In this document: positions 8,897 to 17,454 of the stretch, piece by piece
Layout: every line of letters starts with the position of its first letter
How positions within the stretch are numbered: position 1 is the stretch's first letter
NCBI RefSeq assembly: GCF_001598235.1
Contig: NZ_BCYO01000001.1
Location: forward strand, 62,001-126,000
DNA length: 64,000 nucleotides
Source: Polaromonas jejuensis NBRC 106434
Lineage (GTDB): Bacteria; Pseudomonadota; Gammaproteobacteria; Burkholderiales; Burkholderiaceae_C
Direction: 5' to 3'
Made by a program: the position numbers and the translations under genes
Notes under the pieces: generated by a model
What the model saw: the letters and a program-made list of their open reading frames with translations, nothing else
What the model was told of the DNA's origin: nothing
Database searches by the model: none

Positions 8897-9345
8897 AAGC
8901 GCAGCAGCGGACGGAGTGAATAGCGGTGTTGTAGTTTCAAAAGACTTTGCACGACACGTGCATGCAGGCGCACGTGCTCCAGTTCAAAGACCAAAAGGAA
9001 GGGTGTTTTTTCGCCCGGTGTTGGGCGCTGAACTGGACGCTTTAGTCCATACTTTTTATTAAGGACGTCCAATATTTTTCAAATTCGAATTGTGATTTCT
9101 TTGTGACCCCAATGGTCGTGAATGAGTCGGATCATTGGAGGGGCAAGAAATCTGGTGTGACATCGAATCGATTCGCGGGAGATCTAAATAGGCGTCATGT
9201 CACGCCACCAGGCACTGGAGCAAAGTGCTGCAATACTGATAAAATCACGCTATAGAGTGTGAAAAAAGCATTTGGCACCGACTAAAACCTAACGAGTTAC
9301 ATATTAGTGTTTGAACTCTCATAACCCAAAGTCTAGGCTGGTAGC

Positions 9346-9375
9346 AAACGCCCACTTCATGTGGGCGTTTTGCTT
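9346..9375 (+). terminator. intrinsic terminator hairpin
   Basis: A perfect 10-bp stem AAACGCCCAC / GTGGGCGTTT with a TTCAT loop, followed by TGCTTTT. No obvious plus-strand gene precedes it within 850 bp, so it may belong to a lost gene, or serve the reverse strand (AAA tracts also flank the left arm). Confidence 0.6.
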
Positions 9376-9377
9376 TT

Positions 9378-9421
9378 GTGCCTACTCTGTGCCCATATCG
9401 TGCCCAGCCTGTGCCCACAAA
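9378..9421 (+). repeat. four tandem 11-bp units
   Basis: Four units begin GTGCC(C/T)A at 9378, 9389, 9400 and 9411, exactly 11 bp apart; the last three share GTGCCCA. Spacing of one helical turn would put the conserved heptamers on one face of the DNA, as in iterons or operator arrays. Confidence 0.7.
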
Positions 9422-9660
9422 ATTTCTCAAAATTCAGTAGTGACCATTGGGCTATTTCTGTAGGTAGCCGTGTCACTGACCGACTGATGAGCGTCTCTGG
9501 TCGTAGGGACGGCCCGGTTCAAGTTCCGACAGACCTTATTTCAAAGGCGTCTTTTTGCGGTGTCGGCGGTGGTGGTCTCGATTGGGTGCATGTTGTCGAT
9601 GACTTTGGCTACTTGTGTAGAGTCCGACTGACTTTGGTCCCACGTTGCAACGTCAAAGGA

Positions 9661-10380
9661 ATGTATTTGCGCAGGATTTTCAGCGGTTCAAGATTCGTTC
9701 GCCTGCTCAGTGATTGGGCCTCTGTGGAGGTTGATGCGTCGAGGCAGGATTTTGCGGAACGACTGGGCGAGTGGCTGGGCGTTTTCGATGCCATCACGCT
9801 CCATGCGGCGCACCAGTCGATCAATACGGTTGACGAAAAGAAACCATCGGATGCGCCGCTGGCCAGAACCTTCGCCCTGGAAGAAGAATTTCAGCGGGTG
9901 CGAACGGCCCTGGTGAAGGCCATCACGGCAGGCGGTGCAGCCCCTGCCAGCGGCAAACTTGTCAGGAACCCCGTACCCCAGCCAGAAGCCGCCACGGAAA
10001 CGGACGCTGGCTATGCACCGTATCACCAGCGTTATCTCGATCAGCAACGCCAGATGGCATTGAGGATTGATGCCTTGCGTGCCTATGTCCGGCAAGCCCT
10101 CACGAAGCTCTCTCCCCAACTCGGGCAGCTGGCAAGCTTCGATACCGTGATGGAGCAGATGCTCGGTGGTCGGGAGCAAAAACTGCTGTCAAGCGTGCCC
10201 GTGCTGCTTGAACGGCGTTTCGAGCACTTGCGCAAAACCCACCAGCTCGGGCTGGACGCTGCGCAGCAACAGGACGTCTTCGGCAAGGAGATGCAGGAAG
10301 TCTTGCTGGCGGAACTGGAGGTCCGGTTGCAGCCGGTCGTAGGATTGATTGAAGCATTCAGCAAAGAGGTTAAGAAGTAG
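9661..10380 (+). CDS. DUF3348 family protein
   Basis: A 239-residue protein of unknown function restricted largely to Burkholderiales. The diagnostic N-terminal block is FSGSRFVRLLSDW followed by SRQDFAERLGEWLGVFDAI. The ATG at 9661 is preferred because family members start just before this block; the frame runs open 300 bp further upstream through the anomalous stretch. An AAAGGA directly abuts the ATG, so translation initiation may be weak or the start slightly different. The C-terminal half is helical and charged, cytoplasmic. First gene of a four-gene operon. Confidence 0.82.
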   Translation: MYLRRIFSGSRFVRLLSDWASVEVDASRQDFAERLGEWLGVFDAITLHAAHQSINTVDEKKPSDAPLARTFALEEEFQRVRTALVKAITAGGAAPASGKLVRNPVPQPEAATETDAGYAPYHQRYLDQQRQMALRIDALRAYVRQALTKLSPQLGQLASFDTVMEQMLGGREQKLLSSVPVLLERRFEHLRKTHQLGLDAAQQQDVFGKEMQEVLLAELEVRLQPVVGLIEAFSKEVKK

Positions 10381-10382
10381 CC

Positions 10383-12554
10383 ATGAACAGGATTTTTTTT
10401 GCAGTCGCCTTCGCTATCGGTCTGATCACCGTGGCCTGGGTGGGCTCGGGGTTTGTCGGCTCGAGCTGGATGGCCCTGGTCATGACGGCGGTGATTGCCG
10501 GCGTGTATTTGCTGGGCGCGTTTGAACTCAGGCAGTTTCGAGTTGCCACGTCCTCGCTGGCGGCGGCGCTGGCCGACATTGCGCCGCCGCTGCCGGACAT
10601 GAGCGTCTGGCTAGGTGGCGTTCACCCCTCTCTGCAAAACGCCGTGCGTTTGCGAATCGAGGGTGAACGGGTCGCCTTGCCGGGTCCCGCGCTGACACCG
10701 TACCTGGTGGGGCTGCTGGTGATGCTGGGGATGCTCGGCACCTTCCTGGGCATGGTCGTGACCTTCAAGGGGGCCGTGTTTGCTCTGGAGGGTTCGACCG
10801 ATCTTCACGCTATCCGGTCGGCGCTCGCTGCACCTATCAAGGGCCTGGGGCTTGCATTTGGCACCTCGGTGGCCGGGGTGGCCGCGTCGGCCATGCTGGG
10901 CCTGCTGTCGGCCATCAGCCGCCGCGAGAGGGTGGACGTCGCGCGGCAGCTGGACTCCCGTATTGCGACCGTCTTTCGGCCGTTTTCGCTCGCCCATCAA
11001 CGCCAGGAAACCTTCAAAGCGCTGCAGGTGCAGGCGAATGCCTTGCCCGACGTGGTCGACAAGTTGCAGGCCATGATGGAGGGCATGGAACGCCGGAGCC
11101 AGCAGTTGAACGAGCAACTGCTGGGCAGCCAGGCGCAGTTCCACCGCGAGGTGAGCGTTGCCTACACCGGTCTGGCCGACACCGTCGGGCAGTCCCTGAA
11201 AGACAGCCTGACGGCCAGCGCAAGGGTGGCGGGCGAGAGCATCAAGCCCGTGGTCGAGGCGGCGATGACGGAAATTGCGCAGGAATCGAAGCGCCTGCAC
11301 GAGCGCGTGAGCGACGCAGCGCAGACGCAGTTGACGGGCCTCTCGGCCCAGTTCAGCGCCACCGCCCGCACCGTGTCCGAGACCTGGACGACGGCTCTCC
11401 AGAACCATGCGCGGACCAGCGAAAGCCAGGTCAATGGCCTGGACCGGGCACTGGCTGCCTTCACGGACACCTTCGAGCAGCGCGCCAGTGCCTTGCTGGC
11501 CACGGTCAACGAGGCCGTGTCCAGGTCGCAATCGGACCAGGCCTCGGCGGATCGGCAGAGGCTGGAGGCCTGGACGCAGGCGCTGGAGTCCATGGCGGCC
11601 ACGCTGCACGGCGAATGGCAGCGTGTCGGGGCGCAGACGCTCGCCCAGCAGCAGGCCGTCTGCCAGACACTGGAGAAGACCGCCGGCGAGATCACCCAGC
11701 GCAGCAGCGATCAGGCAAGCCGGACACTCGCCGACATGACGCGGCTGTTGGCCCAGTCCGAAGCGCTCATTCGTTCGCGCGTGGACTCGGAGGCCGACTG
11801 GGTGAAGCAGCACGGCGACCGCATGGAACAGCTGGCCAGTTTGTGGCGCACGGAACTCGGTGCGCTCAGGCAAGAAGAGGCAACGCGCGGCAACGCCGCC
11901 GTCGAGCGGCTGGGCGAACTGCAGGCTGCGCTGGCCGGTCATCTGGCCACGCTGGGCGCCGCGCTGGAAACACCCATGACCCGGCTCCTGCAAACGGCCT
12001 CTGAAGTGCCCCAGGCCGCTGCCGAAGTGATTGCGCAGTTGCGGCAGGAAATGACCCGGCTCACCGAGCGGGACAACCTCGCGCTTGAAGAGCGCACCGG
12101 CCTGGTGGAACAAATCAGGGCGCTGCTTCAGACCATCAACCAGGCCTCGGGCGAACAACGTGCGGCCATTGAGTCGCTGGCCGCCTCTGCGGCGGCGGTG
12201 ATGGACCAGGCCAGCCAGCAGTTTGCCGACACGCTGGGCGCGCAGGCGGGCAAGTCCGCGGAAGTGGCGGCGCAGGTGGTCGGCAGCGCGGTCGAGCTGG
12301 CTAGCCTGGGCGAATCCTTCAAGCATGGCGTCCAGCTTTTCAACGCGACCAATGAGAAGCTGATTGAAAGCCTGCAGCGCATGGAGGGCACCATGAACCA
12401 GTCCATGGCGCGAAGTGACGAACAACTCGCCTACTACGTGGCGCAGGCGCGCGAGGTCATCGACCTCAGCATCACGTCGCAGCAGGGCATTGTCGAAGAC
12501 CTGCGCCAGCTCCACAGCAAGCAAGCCGCGCAGTCCGTGGGAGTCGCCGGATGA
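10383..12554 (+). CDS. DUF802 protein: MotA/TolQ/ExbB-like channel with long helical tail
   Basis: A 723-residue protein. Hydrophobic segments at about 3-22, 28-46, 105-126 and 152-177 form a MotA/TolQ-type four-helix unit, with LGMLGTFLGMVVTF in the third and GLAFGTSVAGVAASAMLG in the fourth, the usual ion-channel helices. Residues about 190-690 are a long Ala/Gln/Glu-rich coiled-coil-like cytoplasmic tail without transmembrane segments. This layout matches ZorA-type stators more than flagellar MotA, which lacks such a tail. It begins 2 bp after the DUF3348 stop. The function of the family is not established. Confidence 0.85.
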   Translation: MNRIFFAVAFAIGLITVAWVGSGFVGSSWMALVMTAVIAGVYLLGAFELRQFRVATSSLAAALADIAPPLPDMSVWLGGVHPSLQNAVRLRIEGERVALPGPALTPYLVGLLVMLGMLGTFLGMVVTFKGAVFALEGSTDLHAIRSALAAPIKGLGLAFGTSVAGVAASAMLGLLSAISRRERVDVARQLDSRIATVFRPFSLAHQRQETFKALQVQANALPDVVDKLQAMMEGMERRSQQLNEQLLGSQAQFHREVSVAYTGLADTVGQSLKDSLTASARVAGESIKPVVEAAMTEIAQESKRLHERVSDAAQTQLTGLSAQFSATARTVSETWTTALQNHARTSESQVNGLDRALAAFTDTFEQRASALLATVNEAVSRSQSDQASADRQRLEAWTQALESMAATLHGEWQRVGAQTLAQQQAVCQTLEKTAGEITQRSSDQASRTLADMTRLLAQSEALIRSRVDSEADWVKQHGDRMEQLASLWRTELGALRQEEATRGNAAVERLGELQAALAGHLATLGAALETPMTRLLQTASEVPQAAAEVIAQLRQEMTRLTERDNLALEERTGLVEQIRALLQTINQASGEQRAAIESLAASAAAVMDQASQQFADTLGAQAGKSAEVAAQVVGSAVELASLGESFKHGVQLFNATNEKLIESLQRMEGTMNQSMARSDEQLAYYVAQAREVIDLSITSQQGIVEDLRQLHSKQAAQSVGVAG

Positions 12555-13204
12555 TCGACCTTGACGAAAGGGGCGACGGCATGGAGCAGACCGCGCCGGT
12601 CTGGGCCGTTTTCGGGGACCTGATGTCGGGCTTGCTGGGCGCCTTCGTGCTGATTCTGGTCGGGGTGCTGGTGGTCCAGATGGACCTGATGGCCAACCTG
12701 GAGGCGGAGGTGCAAAAGCGCCGGGTGGAGGAGCAGCGCCGTATCGCCCTGGAAAAGGCTCTGGCCATTCCGCTGGCAACGGGCCGGGTCACGCTGAACA
12801 ACGGACGCATTGGCATCAGTGGCAGCGTGTTGTTTCCCCTGAACTCGGATCAGTTGCGTCCCGAAGGCCGGCTGCTGTTGAAGAGTCTCGTGCCCCCGTT
12901 GCAGGTGTACCTGGGTGAGCGCGATGAACTGTTGATGGTGAGCGGTTTTACCGACGACAAGCCCATCCAGGAAGGCAACCAGCGCTTTGCGGACAACCTG
13001 CAGCTGTCGGCCCAGCGCGCCCTGACGGTGACCCGTGCCCTGATCGAGGAAGGCATGCCGTCGTCCCGGGCCTTTGCCGCGGCGTTTGGCGCAGAGCAGC
13101 CGGTAGCCTCCAATACGGATGAAAAGGGGCGCGCGCTGAACCGGCGCGTGGAAATGGCGCCGGTGCCCAAGTCCGCCAATGTGAAACCTTCCACCCATGA
13201 GTGA
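12551..13204 (+). CDS. OmpA/MotB-like peptidoglycan-binding protein
   Basis: A 217-residue partner of the DUF802 protein; its ATG overlaps that gene's stop. One transmembrane helix near residues 18-42 begins with VFGDLMSGLLGAFVLILVG. Asp23 in this helix sits where MotB and ZorB have their ion-carrying Asp. A coiled region follows, then an OmpA-like domain from about 80 to 205 (SGSVLFPLNSDQL, GFTDDKP, LNRRVEM) that should grip peptidoglycan. An alternative start at Met11 would shorten only the cytoplasmic tip. Together with DUF802 it forms a plausible 5:2 stator. Confidence 0.88.
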   Translation: MIDLDERGDGMEQTAPVWAVFGDLMSGLLGAFVLILVGVLVVQMDLMANLEAEVQKRRVEEQRRIALEKALAIPLATGRVTLNNGRIGISGSVLFPLNSDQLRPEGRLLLKSLVPPLQVYLGERDELLMVSGFTDDKPIQEGNQRFADNLQLSAQRALTVTRALIEEGMPSSRAFAAAFGAEQPVASNTDEKGRALNRRVEMAPVPKSANVKPSTHE

Positions 13205-13964
13205 GTCGGGGCTCGCCGAAATGCCGCATTCGCAGCGGGATGGAGAAAAGTCGCTTCTGTCGTGGCATGCGTCCTTGCGAAACGAAGGAGCCCAGCGCCT
13301 CGATCCCGCGCGCTTTCATTACCTGGAGGTGCTGTCGCAGCGCATGGACACAGCGCCAGGCGAGGTGCGACGCATCCTGGAAGGCAAGTTCAAAGTTGCA
13401 CTGGCGGACTATGGCGAACGCTTCAGGCAGGCGCAGAAGGCGGCCAGCGACGAGTTGGCGAGCCTGTCAGCCAGGCATCCGGACCTGGCTAGTGAACTGC
13501 ACCGGCTTTTCGCGGCAGGCGATTACGGGGGCATGCGCCGGCTGGGCGCGCAATCGGCGTTCAACAGACCCTGCGCGCCGCTGGCCCAGCTGAACCAGTA
13601 CATCCAGAACGTGAAGCAGGACGGCATTGATCACCGCCTGGGGAGTGGTCTTGGGTGCAGTCTGGTCAGCGACATGGAGGCCAGTTCTGAAATGGCGAGC
13701 GTGCGTCGCTTCAGGGAGGCGTGGTCCAGGATTGCTGCCGAGGACCAGGTGGACCAGGCCGTCGAGCGAGGGCCTGTCAACGCCGGCCCGCTGAATTCGC
13801 ACATGCTTGTGCTTCGTTCCCTTGCGCTGATGCGCAAGCTGTCACCCGACTACCTGCGGCGCTTTCTGTCGCATGTGGATACCTTGCTGTGGCTCGATCA
13901 GGCGAACCAGAAATACACGCCAGTGACGGCGAAACCGGCGCGTCGAAGCCGGCAGAAGAAATGA
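13197..13964 (+). CDS. DUF2894 family protein
   Basis: A 255-residue soluble, helical, basic-tailed protein matching the DUF2894 family that follows OmpA genes in Burkholderiales. Visible blocks are FHYLEVLSQRMDTAPGEVRR (residues about 41-60) and LNSHMLVLRSLALMRKLSPD near the C-terminus; the last 15 residues are Lys/Arg-rich. The ATG overlaps the OmpA stop by 8 bp. No enzymatic motif seen. Likely a cytoplasmic accessory of the stator pair. Confidence 0.8.
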   Translation: MSESGLAEMPHSQRDGEKSLLSWHASLRNEGAQRLDPARFHYLEVLSQRMDTAPGEVRRILEGKFKVALADYGERFRQAQKAASDELASLSARHPDLASELHRLFAAGDYGGMRRLGAQSAFNRPCAPLAQLNQYIQNVKQDGIDHRLGSGLGCSLVSDMEASSEMASVRRFREAWSRIAAEDQVDQAVERGPVNAGPLNSHMLVLRSLALMRKLSPDYLRRFLSHVDTLLWLDQANQKYTPVTAKPARRSRQKK

Positions 13965-14631
13965 AGGCGAGTTGCGTGTGATTTGAGTCCTGCTATCTGC
14001 TATCTGCGATGTGCTCATGCAGATCAAGCGCCACCTCGATCTCTGCTGGATCGAAAGCGGTGATCAGCAGATAAGCGCCGGCATCCTGCGTATCAAGGCG
14101 CTTAAGCAGTGGTGGATTATTGAGAATCTTGCTCCCCGCCTGGTGCTCACCACCCATGAGCTGTGGGCCCTGAAGACCGGTCAACCCCCAGCAAGCCGGG
14201 CAGTGCATCGCAAGCCTTCACTCCGCTGGTCACACTCATCCGCTACGCAGGCGATGAACCCAACGATCTGGAACTGGTGTGCAACGCCATGGACCGGATC
14301 AGGAAGCTGCCTGCGGGCGCTGCGATCGCGCGCCGCTGGGCCGCGTTTGGGAAGTCATCACATCATGAACATCTACCCGCTGCAATTTGAAGTTCTGCAA
14401 ATCAATGCCCAGTTGGAAAAGTCCACATTGACGGCTGGCGTCTGAGAGTTCCATGTCGCCGAACTTGATGAACCACTGGCAAGATGCGGCATGGCCAAGC
14501 TAAAACAGCCCAAGCGCATGATTCATCCATTGGAAATTCTCGTCTTAGCCAGATTGGGGGCGCTGATGGTCTGCTCTTTTTTACGCCCGTTATTTCTGCT
14601 GGAGCAGATTGGAATTTAGAAGTGAATTTCT
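13965..14631. other. 667 bp without a supported gene
   Basis: Several short plus-strand frames overlap (14011-14445, 14163-14390). One reads LVTLIRYAGDEPNDLELV and looks protein-like, but neither frame continues or matches a family I know. This looks like a decayed gene. No clear terminator for the DUF operon was found. Confidence 0.3.
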
Positions 14632-16833
14632 TTACGTGTTGGGCGGTCGCAGGACCTGGTTGGCATCATCGCGCAGTTGCATTGCAATGCTGGCCGCCAG
14701 GTGGAGGCGGCGCAGCACCCACGGGCTGAGGTCGCTTTCAAAAGGGTCTGGCAACGCCACTGGGCCTGGTGAAGCATCGGTGCAAGGCGCGTCAGCGGCC
14801 GTTGCTGGCGGGTTGGCAATCAGGGTGGCTTCGATGATTTCGGCTGTCTGCATCAGTGGTGCGCGAATCTGCTCGGCATTGAGGCGTCCGCGACGCAGCA
14901 GCAGCATCGTTTTGACTGAGGTGAGTTGCGCGAGCAACTGGTAGCTGTGCGCGAGCAGCCTCCCAAGAGGCTCCAGCGGTGGGCGGACCGCGCGCGGCTC
15001 GGAGAGTGAGCGCTGGGTGGCCTGGACCAATGCCGAGAGGCTGTCATAGGCTTCACGCCGTGCGAGCCGCCATTCGAGTTCCGGCTCGTTGTCGACCGCC
15101 TGCAATTGACCCAGGCCCAGCGAGACGCGTGCATGGCGCACCTGGGCCGACAGCGTGCGAGCCACCAGCGCGGGGATCTGCGTGCGCTCCCATGAAGGCA
15201 GCACATAGCTGAAAGCCCAGGCGATGGCGACGCCTATCAGCGTGTCGGCCATGCGTTCGATCACGTCGAAGGCGGGACTCAGCTCCGCATTGAGCATGTG
15301 CGCCTGTACAAGGCCGAGCACTGTGGCCGCGACCGCCGTGACCAGATAGCGCCTGATGGCGAGGGCGTGCGCCACCGCCTGCGCGAGTGTCACGACCCCG
15401 AGCAGCACGGCCACCGGGGCATGCATGGACAGCAAGGCCGCGGCCAGAATACAGCCGATCAGCGTGCCTGCCACGCGGCTGTTGCGCCGTTCCAGCGTCT
15501 GGGCAAGGCTGCCGCGCAGAACCACCACAATGGTCAGCAAAATCCAGTAGTCGTGCGTGCCCCAGGGCAGCCCGAGTGAAAGGAGATAGGCGCTGCCGAC
15601 GGCCAGCGCGGCGCGGATGGCGTGGCGCAGCGGCGGCGCATCCCAGCGCCACAGGGCGAAGAAAGGCCGCCAGGACCAGGCGGTTGGGCTCACAAACATT
15701 TGCCAGGCGGCGCGCACCACGGCCAGGTCGGGCTTGGCCTCGCCGCGCGCCAGTGCGATCAGGCGCAGGGTTTCATCATTGATGTTGCCGACGCGATTGG
15801 CCAGCCCGCGCGCCAGCATGGCTGGCGAGGGTGTGGCCTTATTGCCAGACGGCGGTGCATCTTCGCCCCAGTACAGCACCGCCAGTTGGGGGCGGCGGCT
15901 TTCAACGGGAGGCGGCTTGCGGCCGGCCAGCAGGGCGTCGGCCAACTGCTCGATCTCGTCGGCCAGGGCATCAAGAACCTCGCGCAGGGCATCCAGCACC
16001 GGTGCATGGCCGGGATGGGCCTTCAGCGTGTCGAGGTCGAGCTCGCAGGCCAGCAAGTGGTCGCGCATCTCCAGCACCTGGATCAGCATGCCGGCCAGCT
16101 GCTGCCGGCGCGGGGTGCGCGGCGATTCAAGCAGGATGTTTCGGGCCATTTGAAGTTGGTCGGTCAGTGCCGCCTGTTGTTTCAGCAATTGGCCAATCAG
16201 GGGTGCGTGGCGGCCGCGCTCCTCCGCGGCTGCCGGTGTGAACTGGCGCGACTGCGTGCGCATGAGACTGGTCAGCGATAGCAGCGTGTCCGCGAGCATC
16301 TGGACACGGTAACGCGCGTTGAGAGCCGCATTGGCGAGCGTCGCCCAAACCAGATAGCAGCCCGCGCCGAGCGCGAAATACAGGCTGCTGGACAGCGCGG
16401 ATCCACCCGTGGAGTGCCCCGGCATGGCCATAGAGAAGATCATCGCGAACATGATGGACACCGCGATCGGCAGGCCGCGCTTGCCCCAGGCGCCCGCCAG
16501 GAAGGCGATAAAGGTGGCCGGCACCAGCAGCAGCCCCAGGTGAACAGGGGTGGCGTGCAGCACTTGGACGCCGAAGAAAAGTGGCAGACCGATCAGCGCC
16601 GCCGGCAGCAACTGCCAGAACTTCCCGCGCCTGGGAGCCGGCTGGTCGGGCGGAATGCACACGATGACGCCTACCGAGGCGGCTGAGGCGGCGAAAGCGC
16701 CCACAAACAGGTGCACGGCACTCGATATCAGCAACAGGCCGAGCGCAGCCGACAGACCAATCGTGATGTAGTAGCTCAGCGCGAAACGCAGGGCCGCCCG
16801 GGCGCGGCGTTGGGTGAAACGGGGGATCTGCAT
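14632..16833 (-). CDS. FUSC-family inner-membrane protein
   Basis: A 733-residue protein with the double layout of FUSC/YccS proteins. A first cluster of transmembrane helices lies at about 15-200, a cytoplasmic helical stretch to about 390, a second cluster at about 395-560 (WGTHDYWILLTIVVVLRGSLAQ and TVLGLVQA), and a soluble C-terminus. Family members are linked to efflux of aromatic acids or fusaric acid, but YccS types have no proven substrate. The ATG at 16833 is chosen at MQIPRFTQRR; an upstream extension of 65 codons has no family counterpart. No HlyD or outer-membrane partner is adjacent. Confidence 0.85.
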   Translation of the reverse strand: MQIPRFTQRRARAALRFALSYYITIGLSAALGLLLISSAVHLFVGAFAASAASVGVIVCIPPDQPAPRRGKFWQLLPAALIGLPLFFGVQVLHATPVHLGLLLVPATFIAFLAGAWGKRGLPIAVSIMFAMIFSMAMPGHSTGGSALSSSLYFALGAGCYLVWATLANAALNARYRVQMLADTLLSLTSLMRTQSRQFTPAAAEERGRHAPLIGQLLKQQAALTDQLQMARNILLESPRTPRRQQLAGMLIQVLEMRDHLLACELDLDTLKAHPGHAPVLDALREVLDALADEIEQLADALLAGRKPPPVESRRPQLAVLYWGEDAPPSGNKATPSPAMLARGLANRVGNINDETLRLIALARGEAKPDLAVVRAAWQMFVSPTAWSWRPFFALWRWDAPPLRHAIRAALAVGSAYLLSLGLPWGTHDYWILLTIVVVLRGSLAQTLERRNSRVAGTLIGCILAAALLSMHAPVAVLLGVVTLAQAVAHALAIRRYLVTAVAATVLGLVQAHMLNAELSPAFDVIERMADTLIGVAIAWAFSYVLPSWERTQIPALVARTLSAQVRHARVSLGLGQLQAVDNEPELEWRLARREAYDSLSALVQATQRSLSEPRAVRPPLEPLGRLLAHSYQLLAQLTSVKTMLLLRRGRLNAEQIRAPLMQTAEIIEATLIANPPATAADAPCTDASPGPVALPDPFESDLSPWVLRRLHLAASIAMQLRDDANQVLRPPNT

Positions 16834-17014
16834 GGTGAATGGATTGAATGGCAAATCGGTATGAAAAGCAATTAGAGCGCAATTGTCTCGTCCGACCTGC
16901 ATGGCCCGCTCGCCCCGTGCGGGTGATCGACATGGCGGATTCAAATTTGAAGTGCAACACCTTAACCAGGTAAGAAGGTGTCTCGCTGATAGACCGATGG
17001 AACCGGGGCCAGGG

Positions 17015-17040
17015 GCTTGACCAGACAATGTCGGTCAAGC
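17015..17040 (-). terminator. hairpin after the RidA gene
   Basis: Inverted repeat GCTTGACC / GGTCAAGC with a 10-bp loop, just beyond the stop of the last gene of the minus-strand aromatic operon. There is no T tract, so intrinsic termination is uncertain. Confidence 0.3.
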
Positions 17041-17046
17041 CTCGGT

Positions 17047-17454
17047 TCAGTTTGGCGCTGAATCGGGGAGTACGGCTGTGACTTCAATCTCGATCTTCGC
17101 GCGCTCTTCCACCAGGGCGGCCACCTCTATGCAGGTCATGGCCGGGAAGTTTTTTCCCATGACTTCGCGGTAGACACCGCCCAACTCCTTGAGCCTGGCG
17201 ACATATTCAGCCCGGTCCACGATGTACCAGGTCATGCGCACCATGTGCTCCGGCCCGGCGCCGCCGGCCTTGAGTACGGCCGCGATATTTTGCAGCGTCT
17301 GCCGGGTCTGCGCGATGAAATCATCGCTTTCAAACTGCTGCCGGGCATTCCAGCCGATTTGTCCGCCCACGAACAGCATGCTTCCGCGTGCGAGGATGCC
17401 GTTGGCGTAGCCCTTGGGTTCTGCCCAGTCGGGAGGTTGAATTTTTTTGATCAT
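17047..17454 (-). CDS. RidA/YjgF-family deaminase-like protein
   Basis: A 135-residue chorismate-mutase-like trimer protein of the Rid family, which hydrolyses enamine/imine intermediates to ketones and ammonia. Characteristic stretches are VGGQIGWNARQQF and the C-terminal EIEVTAVLP; the IEVAALVE segment replaces the RidA Arg105 region (no clear Arg in the classic R-V-E context), suggesting another Rid subgroup. It ends the operon and overlaps the thioesterase gene by 4 bp. Removal of the amino group from a non-aromatic 2-amino-CoA product is an attractive role (inference). Confidence 0.85.
   Translation of the reverse strand: MIKKIQPPDWAEPKGYANGILARGSMLFVGGQIGWNARQQFESDDFIAQTRQTLQNIAAVLKAGGAGPEHMVRMTWYIVDRAEYVARLKELGGVYREVMGKNFPAMTCIEVAALVEERAKIEIEVTAVLPDSAPN

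Larger units (their letters stand above)
8897..9660. other. AT-richer, gene-free stretch; possible insertion scar
   Basis: No supported gene. Base composition is clearly lower in GC than both neighbours. The stretch holds a strong hairpin, a short 11-bp tandem array, and a frame that merely runs into the DUF3348 gene. A minus-strand reading through the array (WAQAGHDMGTE then stop) recalls the tails of phage integrases, but the frame upstream of it is closed after about three codons, so no integrase is present. Confidence 0.4.

Noticed and set aside
9300-9345. tRNA-like text (CTCATAACCCAAAG, GTTCAAA on the minus strand)
   Set aside because: No acceptor or T stem pairs could be formed around it; at best a decayed fragment.
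9245-9430. Minus-strand frame with integrase-like tail
   Set aside because: The integrase-like reading is closed a few codons upstream, and the long open frame is a different one without similarity to integrases.
9361-9660. Extension of the DUF3348 frame to a GTG at 9361
   Set aside because: The extra 100 residues have no family counterpart and cross a terminator hairpin and the 11-bp array; the family motif begins right after 9661.
10611-12779. 722-codon minus-strand frame opposite DUF802
   Set aside because: Low-complexity Arg/Gly/His text, no start context, fully antisense to the DUF802 gene.
9661-13964. Direct assignment of the stator operon as a Zorya defence system
   Set aside because: No ZorC, ZorD or ZorE counterpart is present, and the partners are DUF3348 and DUF2894; only the motor pair is similar in layout.
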